This document shows, in pieces, positions 47,704 to 56,051 of a stretch of DNA of 64,000 nucleotides. Under the pieces are notes generated by a model that had not been told where the DNA came from, searched no databases, and saw nothing but the letters and a program-made list of their open reading frames with translations. This DNA is from Bradyrhizobium genosp. L (GTDB taxonomy: Bacteria; Pseudomonadota; Alphaproteobacteria; Rhizobiales; Xanthobacteraceae). The stretch lies in assembly GCF_015624485.1 (NCBI RefSeq), contig NZ_CP061378.1, forward strand, positions 6,526,001 to 6,590,000, given 5' to 3'. A program made the position numbers and the translations under genes. Every line of letters starts with the position of its first letter. Within the stretch, counting starts at the first letter, position 1.

Positions 47704-47731
47704 AAAAAGCCCGCCGAAAGGCGGGCTTTTT
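47704..47731. terminator. Bidirectional terminator between the LuxR gene and tRNA-fMet
   Basis: AAAAGCCCGCC pairs with GGCGGGCTTTT across a GAAA loop, with A-rich sequence before and T-rich sequence after, so it ends transcription in both directions: the LuxR gene on the plus strand and the tRNA on the minus strand. Confidence 0.9.
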
Positions 47732-47753
47732 CATCTCTGCCGGTTGAGAGATT

Positions 47754-47830
<77 letters not shown>

Positions 47831-48265
47831 TTAAACCGTTGTGCGCCTTGCAGAAAGAGGGCCTGAGCCGGTCGGCCAACGCGTCAAAACGGCGCCGATC
47901 GATCCGTCCGGGGGCTTCCTGAGAAGGCGACCCGGGCCGAAGCCGTTCGGGTGCGAGGCGTATGTATCAACGCAAGCTTGGTTTGGAAAGCCCCGCGGGC
48001 GGGTTTTTGAGGATTTTGTGACGCGGAGATCACCGGTTTTGCTGAAGAAATCGCGGCCGGAACGTCCCATCCGGGACTTGCCTGCGAAATCCGGATTTCG
48101 CGAGGGCGATTTCTTTACTGACATTGCATAGACCGGACCTGCGAGGTTCCTGGATCCGGCCGGACGGTTGATCGCTGCAATTGTGGCAGATGGACGCCCG
48201 GTGCATGCGCTGAGCCGGCGGAGCGCTCAAGGGACCTCGGCAGAGATGGGCGGAAATTCCCCTCC
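47831..48265. other. 435-base intergenic region upstream of the CvpA gene
   Basis: Contains the tRNA promoter (minus strand) and the CvpA leader. Reading frames of about 96 codons exist on both strands over the same bases, and neither has a ribosome site or a protein-like composition, so I see no gene. Confidence 0.6.
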
Positions 48266-48781
48266 ATGAACAGTTTCGACGCGCTCGTCACAATCGGATT
48301 CCTGTTCGCCGTCGTCACCGGCTTCAACACCGGGCTGTTGCGCAGCGCAGTCACGATCCTGGCCTATCTGGTCGCGATGCCGATCGCGGTCGCCGCGATG
48401 GCGATGATCGGCCCCCATGTCGCGCAGCTGCCGGCGTCGCCGTTTCCGCCCAATGGCGTGCTGCTGTTCGGCCTATTCCTGGTAATCGGCATCGTGCTCG
48501 GCAAGCTGGCGCGGACCATGCTCGACGATACGCTCGGTGCTAACATCGGGATCGGCGACCGGCTCGGCGGCGCGCTGCTCGGCGCGGTCAGGGTCGGCCT
48601 CGTCGTCACTACGCTGGTGCTGGTGTTCGATCAGCTGGTGCCGCTCGCCAACCAGCCGCAATTCCTCAACGGCTCGCAATTGCGGCCTCTGTTCTCTGCA
48701 GCCGGGCAAGCGGGATTCCGCTCATTGCCGCCGGAGGCCATGATGGCGATCGAGCGGCTGCGGCGCGAACGGCGCATCTAG
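48266..48781 (+). CDS. cvpA: CvpA family membrane protein
   Basis: A 171-residue inner-membrane protein with four predicted helices: ALVTIGFLFAVVTGFNTGLLRSAVTILAYLV, then VLLFGLFLVIGIVLGKLARTM and LGGALLGAVRVGLVVTTLVLVFD. CvpA proteins were first linked to colicin V production and are otherwise of uncertain role. The tail is basic and cytoplasmic. It stands alone in front of the SDR gene by 113 bases. Confidence 0.85.
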   Translation: MNSFDALVTIGFLFAVVTGFNTGLLRSAVTILAYLVAMPIAVAAMAMIGPHVAQLPASPFPPNGVLLFGLFLVIGIVLGKLARTMLDDTLGANIGIGDRLGGALLGAVRVGLVVTTLVLVFDQLVPLANQPQFLNGSQLRPLFSAAGQAGFRSLPPEAMMAIERLRRERRI

Positions 48782-48894
48782 CTTTATTACTCTTGCCCGG
48801 CATGCACTTATGCATTGCACGTCCCTTACCGCCGCCGCGGCACTTGGCTACAGTGTTGCCATCACAAACCACCGACATCACAGGGAGCGAAATC

Positions 48895-49677
48895 GTGGAT
48901 CTCGGAATCAAGGGCCGCCGCGCCATCGTCTGCGCATCGAGCAAGGGACTGGGGCGCGCCTGCGCCATCGCACTCGCCAATGAGGGCGTCCACGTCACGC
49001 TCACCGCACGCGGCGCCGAGGCGCTGAAGGCGACCGCCGACGAGATCCGGAAAGCGCACCCCGGCGTCACCGTCACCGAAATCGTCGGCGACATCACGAC
49101 GCCGGCCGGGCGCGAGGCGGTGCTGAAGGCCTGCCCCGATCCGGACATCCTCATCAACAATGCCGGCGGCCCGCCGCCCGGCGATTTCCGCAACTGGACC
49201 CGCGACGACTGGATCAAGGCGATCGACGCCAACATGCTGACCCCGATCGAGCTGATCAAGGCCACCGTCGACGGCATGATGGCGCGCAAGTTCGGCCGCA
49301 TCGTCAACATCACCTCGGCGGCGGTGAAGGCGCCGATCGAGATCCTCGGCCTTTCCAACGGCGCGCGTGCCGGCCTCACCGGCTTCGTCGCCGGCCTGTC
49401 GCGCAAGACCGTGATCAACAACGTCACCATCAACGGCCTGCTGCCGGGCCCGTTCGACACCGACCGCCTGCGCGGCACCGGCAAGGCGGAGGCCGAGAAG
49501 CGCGGCATTCCGATCGACCAGATCCTGGCCGAGCGCGCCAAGCAAAACCCGGCCGGCCGCTTCGGCCATCCCGACGAGTTCGGCTACGCCTGCGCCTTCC
49601 TGTGCGGCGACAAGGCCGGCTTCATCACCGGGCAGAACATCCTGCTCGACGGCGGCGCCTTCCCGGGCACGCTGTGA
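48895..49677 (+). CDS. SDR family oxidoreductase
   Basis: A 260-residue short-chain dehydrogenase. Nucleotide motif CASSKGLGRACAIAL, NNAGGPPPGD, Ser in NITSAAVKAP and GFVAGLSRKTVINNVTINGLLPGPFDTDR. The usual active-site Tyr of YxxxK is not obvious at its position (LSNGARAGLTG), so catalysis may be atypical, as in other members of this sub-family. GTG start with GGGAG upstream. It overlaps the next gene by four bases (GTGA), forming an operon. Confidence 0.88.
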   Translation: MDLGIKGRRAIVCASSKGLGRACAIALANEGVHVTLTARGAEALKATADEIRKAHPGVTVTEIVGDITTPAGREAVLKACPDPDILINNAGGPPPGDFRNWTRDDWIKAIDANMLTPIELIKATVDGMMARKFGRIVNITSAAVKAPIEILGLSNGARAGLTGFVAGLSRKTVINNVTINGLLPGPFDTDRLRGTGKAEAEKRGIPIDQILAERAKQNPAGRFGHPDEFGYACAFLCGDKAGFITGQNILLDGGAFPGTL

Positions 49678-50663
49678 AGGCGGTCTGGTACGAACGGACC
49701 GGCGCGGCGCCGACGGTGCTCACCGTCGGCGAAATGCCGACGCCCGACGCCGGTCCTGGCGAGGTCCGCATCCGGCTCGAGGCATCGGGGGTCAATCCGG
49801 CCGATGTCGGCCGCCGCAGCGGCAATTATCGCGCGATGGAATTTCCGCGCGTGATTCCGAACAGCGACGGCGCGGGAATCGTCGACCAGCTCGGCGAAGG
49901 CGTCACGCGCGTTGCGGTCGGCGACCGGGTCTGGCTGTTCAACGGCCAGCGCAACGGCCGCGCCTTCGGCACCGCCGCCGAATACATCACGATCGCGGAT
50001 TATTTGGTGACGCCGCTGCCCGCCGACGTCTCCTTTGCCGCGGGTGCCACGCTCGGCATCCCCGGCATGACCGCGTGGTGCGCGCTGTTCGCGGATGGGC
50101 CGATCGCCGGACAGACCGTGCTGGTCACCGGCGGCGCCGGTGCGGTCGGACATTATGCGGTGCAGCTCGCCAAATGGGGCGGCGCCCAGGTGATCGCGAC
50201 CGTGAGCTCGCAAGTCAAGGACATGGAGGCGCGGCTCGCCGGCGCCGACATGGTGGTGAACTACCGCACCGAGGACGTGGTCGCCAAGGTGATGGCCTTC
50301 ACCGAGCACCGCGGCGTCGACCGCGTGATCGACGTCGATTTCGGCGGCAATCTTTCGACCACGCTGAAGCTGATGGCGCAGAACTCAACCATCGCGGTCT
50401 ATGCCACCAACGGCAACCGCACACCCACGGTGCCGATGCGCGAATTGATGGAGAAATGCATCATGGTGCGCACGCTGGTGCTGTTCGCACTGCCGCCGAC
50501 GCTGCTCGCTGCCGCGCAGGCCGACATCACCAAATGGCTGGAATCAGGCACCCGCGTGCACAACATCGCCGGCCAATTCGCGCTGGCCGAGACGGCAGAG
50601 GCCCATCTCGCCGTCGAGAAAGGCGACAAGATCGGCACCGTGATCGTCGACTGCGCGCGGTGA
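49674..50663 (+). CDS. NADPH:quinone oxidoreductase (zinc-less MDR family)
   Basis: A 329-residue medium-chain reductase of the quinone oxidoreductase type. It has the N-terminal substrate domain (PGEVRIRLEASGVNPADVGRRSGNY), NSDGAGIVDQLGEGV and the nucleotide fold VLVTGGAGAVGHYAVQLAKWGGAQVIAT. The structural-zinc Cys cluster is absent. GTG start overlapping the SDR stop, so both are made from one transcript and probably act in one pathway on the same kind of substrate. Confidence 0.9.
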   Translation: MKAVWYERTGAAPTVLTVGEMPTPDAGPGEVRIRLEASGVNPADVGRRSGNYRAMEFPRVIPNSDGAGIVDQLGEGVTRVAVGDRVWLFNGQRNGRAFGTAAEYITIADYLVTPLPADVSFAAGATLGIPGMTAWCALFADGPIAGQTVLVTGGAGAVGHYAVQLAKWGGAQVIATVSSQVKDMEARLAGADMVVNYRTEDVVAKVMAFTEHRGVDRVIDVDFGGNLSTTLKLMAQNSTIAVYATNGNRTPTVPMRELMEKCIMVRTLVLFALPPTLLAAAQADITKWLESGTRVHNIAGQFALAETAEAHLAVEKGDKIGTVIVDCAR

Positions 50664-50834
50664 CGCGGTGCGGTCGCCCCTCCTCTTCCCCCAAGCGCCA
50701 GGGGCCGCACCGCCAAAATGTCGAAAACAACCCCATGCAAAGGAGCCGATGGCTGCCGGCGTTCAACATGTCACGTTCAACATGGCAACTTGACACGTCG
50801 GGCAAATCAACGGTATTCTTCCATTATTCCGAAG

Positions 50835-51272
50835 TCATGTGCGCTTGCGACGGCTACTGCACCGGCGTGATGCGCTCGTCTCCCGGCGAGAGGCCGAATT
50901 CGTCGAGACCATCAGCGAGCAGATCGCCGAGCCGAGCATCGGCTCGCCCAACAGATAGCTCGCGATACGGCCGGTGCGCCCGCGCGCGGCTTCGCGGCGA
51001 ATCTCCGCCCATTCCTGGATCGTGCCGTCACCGCGGCCGAGCCGCATCAGGGCGATCAGATCGACCTGCTCGTCCTCGCTCAGCGCATTGATGAAGCCCG
51101 TGATCTCGCGCGCCACCGGATCGTTGCCGTCGTCTTCCAGCACGTCGATCATGTCGTCATCGGCACCGTTCGAGCCGGAGTCCGGATCGACGATTCCCTC
51201 CTTGACGTCGAACTCTCGTGCCTTCTCGATCAGAAAGCCGACCTTTTCGGGGGAGATGTTGAGTTCCGGCAT
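50835..51272 (-). CDS. DUF3775 protein with frameshifted C-terminus
   Basis: The ATG at 51272 starts MPELNISPEKVGFLIEKAREFDVKEGIVDPDSG, a DUF3775 domain, and reads well to SYLLGEPMLG near residue 113. After that the frame gives an improbable Ser/Arg tail to 50835. A 5-base tandem duplication, GCCGA at 50926-50930 and 50931-50935, accounts for this: removing one unit restores the ending DLLADGLDEFGLSPGDE with a stop at 50854. So the gene is disrupted in its last 25 codons or the assembly has a small error. The function of the family is unknown. Confidence 0.7.
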   Translation of the reverse strand: MPELNISPEKVGFLIEKAREFDVKEGIVDPDSGSNGADDDMIDVLEDDGNDPVAREITGFINALSEDEQVDLIALMRLGRGDGTIQEWAEIRREAARGRTGRIASYLLGEPMLGSAICSLMVSTNSASRRETSASRRCSSRRKRT

Positions 51273-51393
51273 TCGCGCGCTCCTTGGTTCACCAGGCGGT
51301 AACGCAGGAGGCACCGACTTGATCCATTGCGCCGCCGCGCGGAAACCCGCATGGTCCTGCGCCAGAGCAACAAGAAACCGGGGAGAGACGCGC

Positions 51394-52242
51394 ATGCACT
51401 GGACCGTGGGCAAGGTGAAGATCACCAAGGTCGTCGAGCTCGAGACGGTCGGCAGCACGCGCTTCATCCTGCCGCTCGCCGGCCGCGAAGAGATTTTGAG
51501 CCTGCCCTGGCTGATCCCGCATTTCGCCAATGAAGAAGGCCGGCTGAAAATGTCGATCCATTCGCTCGTGATGGAAACCCCCGAGCATCGCATCATCGTC
51601 GACACCGGGCTCGGCAACGACAAGCAGGGCCGCAACGTGCCGACCTGGAACAACCGCAGCGATCCGTTCCTGGAGAAACTGACCGCGGCGGGCTTCGCGC
51701 CCGACAGCATCGACACCGTGCTGTGCACGCATTTGCATGTCGACCATGTCGGCTGGAACACAAAACTCGTCGACGGCAAATGGCTGCCGACCTTCGGCAA
51801 TGCGCGCTACGTATTCGGCAAGACCGAATTCGAGCATTGGCGCGACCACAGCAGCGATTCTGCGCACGCCGCCGTGTTCGCCGATTCGGTGAAGCCGATC
51901 GCCGATGCCGGCAAGGCCGAGCTGGTGCCGAGCGATATCAGGCTGACCGAGGAGATCACGCTGATCCCGACGCCCGGCCACAGCCCGGGCCATATGAGCA
52001 TCCACATCAAGTCCGGCGGCGAAGAGGGTTTGCTGACCGGCGACGTCGCCCATCATCCCTGCCAGATGGCTCATCTCGACTGGTCCTCGACCGCGGACTC
52101 CGACCCGAAGCAATCGGCCGTCACGCGGCGCGAACTGTTCTCGCGCTTCGCCGACACGCCGACATTGGTGATCGGCGGACATTTCAATGCCGGCCACATC
52201 AAGCGCGACGGCGATGCCTTCAAATTCATCGCGTTGGCGTGA
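51394..52242 (+). CDS. MBL-fold metallo-hydrolase, paralogue A
   Basis: A 282-residue metallo-beta-lactamase-fold enzyme with CTHLHVDHVGWN (HxHxDH), His in PGHSPGHMS, and LTGDVAHHP, so the full two-metal site is present. The fold resembles N-acyl-homoserine lactonase-like and other small-ester hydrolases, but the substrate is unknown. Its relative at 54191-55063 shares most motifs. Divergent from the DUF3775 gene. Confidence 0.9.
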   Translation: MHWTVGKVKITKVVELETVGSTRFILPLAGREEILSLPWLIPHFANEEGRLKMSIHSLVMETPEHRIIVDTGLGNDKQGRNVPTWNNRSDPFLEKLTAAGFAPDSIDTVLCTHLHVDHVGWNTKLVDGKWLPTFGNARYVFGKTEFEHWRDHSSDSAHAAVFADSVKPIADAGKAELVPSDIRLTEEITLIPTPGHSPGHMSIHIKSGGEEGLLTGDVAHHPCQMAHLDWSSTADSDPKQSAVTRRELFSRFADTPTLVIGGHFNAGHIKRDGDAFKFIALA

Positions 52243-52397
52243 TCAGGCAGAAACGGCCTTGAAACAAGGCTTCTTTGAATAAGGCTTGGCTGCAATGCAG
52301 CAGGCTCAGGGCCATTGAATTTCGTCGCGCCCTGTTCCATGAAGCGTGTCGAGGTATACCAGTAACAATCCTCAAGCGACCTTAGGGAGTGATCGAG

Positions 52398-53240
52398 ATG
52401 AAGCTTGTTCGTTATGGCGAAAAGGGTGCGGAAAAGCCCGGTCTGGTCGACAAATCCGGCCAGCTCCGTGACCTCTCGGCGCATGTGAAGGACCTCACCG
52501 GCGACACCTATTCGCCCGATAGCCTGAAGAAGCTCGCTGGCCTCGATCCCGCCTCGCTGCCCGCCGTCTCCGGCAAGCCGCGCTTCGGCGCCCCCGTCAC
52601 CGGTATCTCGAAATTCGTCGCGATCGGCCTCAACTATACCGACCACGCCAAGGAAACCGGCGCGGCGATCCCGACCGAACCGATCATCTTCATGAAGGCG
52701 TCGACCTCGCTGTGCGGCCCGAACGACGCGGTCGAGAAGCCGCGCGGCTCGACCAAGCTCGACTGGGAAGTCGAGATCGCCGCGATCATCGGCACCCGCG
52801 CCAAATACGTCTCGGAAGCCGATGCGCTGAACCACGTCGCCGGCTATTGCGTCTGCAATGACGTCTCCGAGCGCAACTTCCAGGCCGAGCGTCTGGGTCA
52901 ATGGACCAAGGGCAAGTCGCACGACACCTTCGGCCCGGTCGGCCCCTGGCTCGTCACCAAGGACGAGATCCCCGACGTGCAGAACCTGTCGATGTGGCTC
53001 GACGTCAACGGCCAGCGCCGCCAGACCGGCAACACCAAGACCATGATCTTCTCGATGGCGACGTGCATCTCCTATCTCTCGCAGTTCATGACGCTGCTGC
53101 CCGGCGACATCGTCACCACGGGCACTCCGCCCGGCGTCGGCCTCGGCATGAAGCCGCCGACCTTCCTCAATGTCGGCGACGTCGTGACGCTCGGCATCGA
53201 AGGCCTCGGCGAGCAGCGCCAGGAAATCATCGCGGCGTGA
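52398..53240 (+). CDS. Fumarylacetoacetate hydrolase family protein
   Basis: A 280-residue FAH-type enzyme that cleaves a C-C bond or removes a carboxyl group in a beta-diketo acid. The metal site is Glu-x-Glu in LDWEVEIAAIIG with FMKAS ahead; GTPPGVGLGMKPP closes the domain. Close relatives include ureidoglycolate lyase-like and 2,4-diketo-3-deoxy-fuconate-type hydrolases, so the substrate stays open. ATG with AGGGAG eight bases away; a GTG three codons upstream is possible. Confidence 0.9.
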   Translation: MKLVRYGEKGAEKPGLVDKSGQLRDLSAHVKDLTGDTYSPDSLKKLAGLDPASLPAVSGKPRFGAPVTGISKFVAIGLNYTDHAKETGAAIPTEPIIFMKASTSLCGPNDAVEKPRGSTKLDWEVEIAAIIGTRAKYVSEADALNHVAGYCVCNDVSERNFQAERLGQWTKGKSHDTFGPVGPWLVTKDEIPDVQNLSMWLDVNGQRRQTGNTKTMIFSMATCISYLSQFMTLLPGDIVTTGTPPGVGLGMKPPTFLNVGDVVTLGIEGLGEQRQEIIAA

Positions 53241-53250
53241 GGTGAGGCTT

Positions 53251-53272
53251 CGTCATCCTGATCAGGATGACG
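53251..53272. repeat. 22-base perfect palindrome after the FAH gene
   Basis: CGTCATCCTGA joined to its complement TCAGGATGACG. It repeats the ends of the long inverted repeat at 19599-19705 with the middle deleted, and sits 10 bases after the stop codon, where it may work as a transcription end. Confidence 0.75.
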
Positions 53273-53298
53273 GATTGAACAGCGCTGCAGCATATCCG

Positions 53299-53443
53299 GT
53301 GTCGTCCCGGCGAAGGCCGGGACCCATAACCACAGGGTTGGATTGTTGAGAAAAGCTGTGGCTCCAGCGCCGCGCAACAACGGCTTTCGGTGGTTATGGG
53401 TCCCGGCCCCCGTGCGCAATTGCGCACTAGGCCGGGACGACAC
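53299..53443. repeat. Palindromic intergenic element, CCCGGCGAAGGCCGGG type, copy 2
   Basis: Opens GTGTCGTCCCGGCGAAGGCC and closes GGCCGGGACGACAC. It shares the internal CCATAACCACAGGGTTGGAT with the copy at 13184-13308, and carries a symmetrical insertion GTGCGCAATTGCGCAC near the distal end. Confidence 0.8.
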
Positions 53444-53522
53444 CGAGAGTTTGGTGCCGCTCGTGACCCATACATTCACAAGCTTTCAGGATCACGAGTG
53501 TGTACTCGGATAGAGGTCCCCC

Positions 53523-54134
53523 ATGAAACTCACCTTCTCTCCCGCCTCCCCGTTCACCCGCAAGGTGCGCATCGCGGCGATCGAGCTCGGTCTGATCGAC
53601 AAGATCGAATTCGTGCCGGCGACCGTCGCCCCGGGCACGGCAAATGACGAGTACTCAAAGATCACGCCGCTGAAGAAGCTGCCGGTGCTGATCCTCGACC
53701 ATGGCGATGTCATTCTCGATTCCTACGTCATCGTCGAATATCTCAACGAGCTCGGCGGCGGCCGGCTGATCCCGGGCTATGGCCCGCGACGCTGGAAGGT
53801 GAAGACCGATCATTCGCTGATCAACGGCATGCTCGATTCCATGCTGCTGTGCCGCTACGAGAAGATGGTGCGGCCGCAGGGCTCGATGTGGCAGGCCTGG
53901 CATGACGACCATTGGAACAGGGCGTGGACCGGCATGGCGCGGTTCGAGGACCGGCCGGACACCTTGAACGGTCCGTTCGACATCGCGCAGATCGGGCTCG
54001 TGTGCGTGCTCGGCTATGCCGACTTCCGCTTCCCCGATTGCGGCTGGCGCAAGGCCTATCCGAAGCTCGACGCCTTCCACCAGAAGATGCTGGACCGGCC
54101 GTCGGTGAAGATCTCGGTGCCGCCGGCGGCATAG
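53523..54134 (+). CDS. Glutathione S-transferase family protein
   Basis: A 203-residue GST. The N-terminal thioredoxin-like domain starts MKLTFSPASPFTRKVRIAAIELGL with the catalytic Ser/Cys region and the cis-Pro in LKKLPVLILDHGDVILDSYVIVEYL (glutathione contact). The C-terminal helical domain is of the usual kind. It lies downstream of the FAH-type gene, which would fit a maleylacetoacetate-like isomerase step, but that is only an inference from context. Confidence 0.9.
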   Translation: MKLTFSPASPFTRKVRIAAIELGLIDKIEFVPATVAPGTANDEYSKITPLKKLPVLILDHGDVILDSYVIVEYLNELGGGRLIPGYGPRRWKVKTDHSLINGMLDSMLLCRYEKMVRPQGSMWQAWHDDHWNRAWTGMARFEDRPDTLNGPFDIAQIGLVCVLGYADFRFPDCGWRKAYPKLDAFHQKMLDRPSVKISVPPAA

Positions 54135-54190
54135 TCTTGTCGGTCAGCGCAGGCCTTTCGCGCTCTCGATCATGTGACGAGGAATCAACC

Positions 54191-55063
54191 ATGAGCCTGA
54201 AATTTTCCGCCGGCGACCTCACCATCCATCGCATCGTCGAGCAGGAGACCACGTTCCTGCCGGCGCACGACATGCTCCCCGGCCTGACGCCGGAGGTGCT
54301 CGCCGAGAATCGCGCGTGGATGAAGGCCGCGGGCGCGCTCGACGACAGCGACACGCTGATCCTCGCGTTCCAGTCCTATGTCGTGAAGACGCCGCACCAC
54401 ACCATCCTGATCGACAGCTGCATCGGCAACGACAAGCCGCGGCCGGGTCGGCCGGCCTGGAACATGAAGACCGACGACAATTATCTGCGCGGACTTGCGG
54501 CGGCCGGCTTCTCGGTCGGCGACATCGATTACGTGATGTGCACGCATCTGCATGTCGATCATGTCGGCTGGAACACGCGGCTGGAGAACGGCCGCTGGGT
54601 GCCGACCTTCCCGAACGCGCGCTACGTGTTCGACAAGACCGAGTTCGACTACTGGACCGAGACCAACGCCAAGACCGAAGTGCCGCCCTTCACCGACAGC
54701 GTGCTGCCGGTGGTCGAGGCCAAGCGCGCCGAGATCGTGCGCAACGATTTTACGATCGGCGATCACGCCCGCATCCTGCCGACACCCGGCCACACGCCGG
54801 GCCATGTCGCCTTCACCTTCGGCCGCGGCAAGGACGACGCGGTGTTTTCCGGCGACCTCATGCACTCGCCGATCCAGACGCTTTATCCGGAAATGTCTGC
54901 GAAGTTCGACGTCGATCAGGCGCTGGCCGGAAAGACGCGGCGCAGCTTCCTGGAGCGCTATTGCGACACCGACACGCTGTGCTGCACGGCGCATTTCCCG
55001 TCACCGTCCGCCGGCAAGATCAAGCGCAGGGGGAATGGGTTCGTGTGCGAGATGGCGAAATAA
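54191..55063 (+). CDS. MBL-fold metallo-hydrolase, paralogue B
   Basis: A 290-residue protein with the full HxHxDH site (CTHLHVDHVGWN), PGHTPGHVAFTF and FSGDLMHSPIQ. Its sequence shares long stretches with the hydrolase at 51394-52242 (for example THLHVDHVGWNT and NARYVFxKTEF), so the two arose by duplication. Substrate unknown. It starts 56 bases after the GST gene and is probably on the same transcript. Confidence 0.9.
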   Translation: MSLKFSAGDLTIHRIVEQETTFLPAHDMLPGLTPEVLAENRAWMKAAGALDDSDTLILAFQSYVVKTPHHTILIDSCIGNDKPRPGRPAWNMKTDDNYLRGLAAAGFSVGDIDYVMCTHLHVDHVGWNTRLENGRWVPTFPNARYVFDKTEFDYWTETNAKTEVPPFTDSVLPVVEAKRAEIVRNDFTIGDHARILPTPGHTPGHVAFTFGRGKDDAVFSGDLMHSPIQTLYPEMSAKFDVDQALAGKTRRSFLERYCDTDTLCCTAHFPSPSAGKIKRRGNGFVCEMAK

Positions 55064-55072
55064 GCTCTGCTG

Positions 55073-55163
55073 CGTAGGGTGGGCAAAGCGAAGCGTGCCC
55101 ACCATCTCGCGCACGGAGCAAGAAAGGTGGGCACGTCGCTTACGCTCCTTTGCCCACCCTACG
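55073..55163. repeat. Palindromic intergenic element, GTAGGGTGGGCAAAGCG type, copy 3
   Basis: Opens CGTAGGGTGGGCAAAGCGAAG and closes CTTTGCCCACCCTACG, inverted, with inner GTGCCCACCAT / GGTGGGCAC. It lies between two convergent genes. Confidence 0.85.
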
Positions 55164-55232
55164 ATTTCTCGTGCCGGATAGGTGCCCCTCACTCCAATCC
55201 TCTCTCCGTGAAGAACGCGGTGAGACCATCGC

Positions 55233-55775
55233 TCAATCAAACAGGCTCGGCGTGTGGTTGACCGCCGCGCCTTCGATCTCGAGCATCTTCAGCTTGGTCA
55301 CCACCCCGCCATTGGCGGAGAAGCCGCCGGGCTTGTTGCCGGCCGCCAGCACGCGGTGGCAGGGCACGACGATCGGGCACGGGTTGTGGCCGAGCGCCTG
55401 GCCGACGTCGCGCGACAGCTCGACACCACCAAGCTGCTTGGCGATGTCGCCATAGGTGATGGTCTTGCCGGGCGGGATTTTGCGCGCGATGGCGTAGACG
55501 CCGCGGTTGAACTCCGGCACGCCGTCGAGATCGAGCGCGATGTCGATGAGGTCGTTCGGCTTGCCGGCGAGCAGCTCGACCATGGCGTCGATCGCATGCC
55601 GCACCTCGGCCGGCGGGACCGCCTCCGTGACCTCGCCGTTGCGCTGCAGGATGCGCTTGCGGGTCTTGTCTTCATTGCCCATTGGCAGCTGCGTGGCGGT
55701 GATGCCGTGCTCGCCCCAGACGACGCCGCAGGCGCCGATCGCGGTCGCGAAGATTGCATAATGCTGGCCGGTCAT
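55233..55775 (-). CDS. ogt: Methylated-DNA--protein-cysteine methyltransferase (Ogt/MGMT type)
   Basis: Removes alkyl groups from O6-alkylguanine in DNA by transfer to its own Cys. The 180-residue protein has the active-site segment NPCPIVVPCHRVLAAG and the DNA-binding helix IPPGKTITYGDIAKQLGG, with GFSANGGVVTKLKMLEIEG closing the domain. It lacks the Ada N-terminal half. The ATG used follows AGGAG; upstream in-frame starts would add 27 residues. Single gene. Confidence 0.93.
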   Translation of the reverse strand: MTGQHYAIFATAIGACGVVWGEHGITATQLPMGNEDKTRKRILQRNGEVTEAVPPAEVRHAIDAMVELLAGKPNDLIDIALDLDGVPEFNRGVYAIARKIPPGKTITYGDIAKQLGGVELSRDVGQALGHNPCPIVVPCHRVLAAGNKPGGFSANGGVVTKLKMLEIEGAAVNHTPSLFD

Positions 55776-55895
55776 GGCTCGCTCCTGAAATTCCATGGCT
55801 CTCCTGAGAGCCTGCTGTTGACCAGGAATGTAGGCTTGGAGAATGTTGCTAACCACCCGAATTCCGTGGGAACTTGCCGGGAATCAACAGGTCTG

Positions 55896-56000
55896 CGTCA
55901 TTCCGGGGCGCGCAAAGCGCGAGCCCGGAATCCATCGGGCCGCAGATATTGCGGCGAAATGGATTCCGGGCTCAGCCCTACGGGCTGCCCCGGAATGACG
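55896..56000. repeat. Palindromic intergenic element, CGTCATTCCGGGGC type
   Basis: Opens CGTCATTCCGGGGCGCGCAA and closes TGCCCCGGAATGACG with inner inverted GAATCCAT / ATGGATTC arms. One copy seen here. It lies in the promoter of the alpha/beta hydrolase. Confidence 0.8.
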
Positions 56001-56051
56001 ATCGTTTCATGCAAACCGCAGCTTGATGCTGCGCCAAGTCGCGAGCCCCAA

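Noticed and set aside
47831..48131. Mutually antisense frames of about 96 codons between the tRNA and cvpA
   Set aside because: Both cover the same bases, neither has a start signal, and composition is not gene-like.
48190..48213. Seven-codon leader-like frame (MDARCMR) upstream of cvpA
   Set aside because: Ribosome site is weak and there is no attenuator structure or regulatory codon run.
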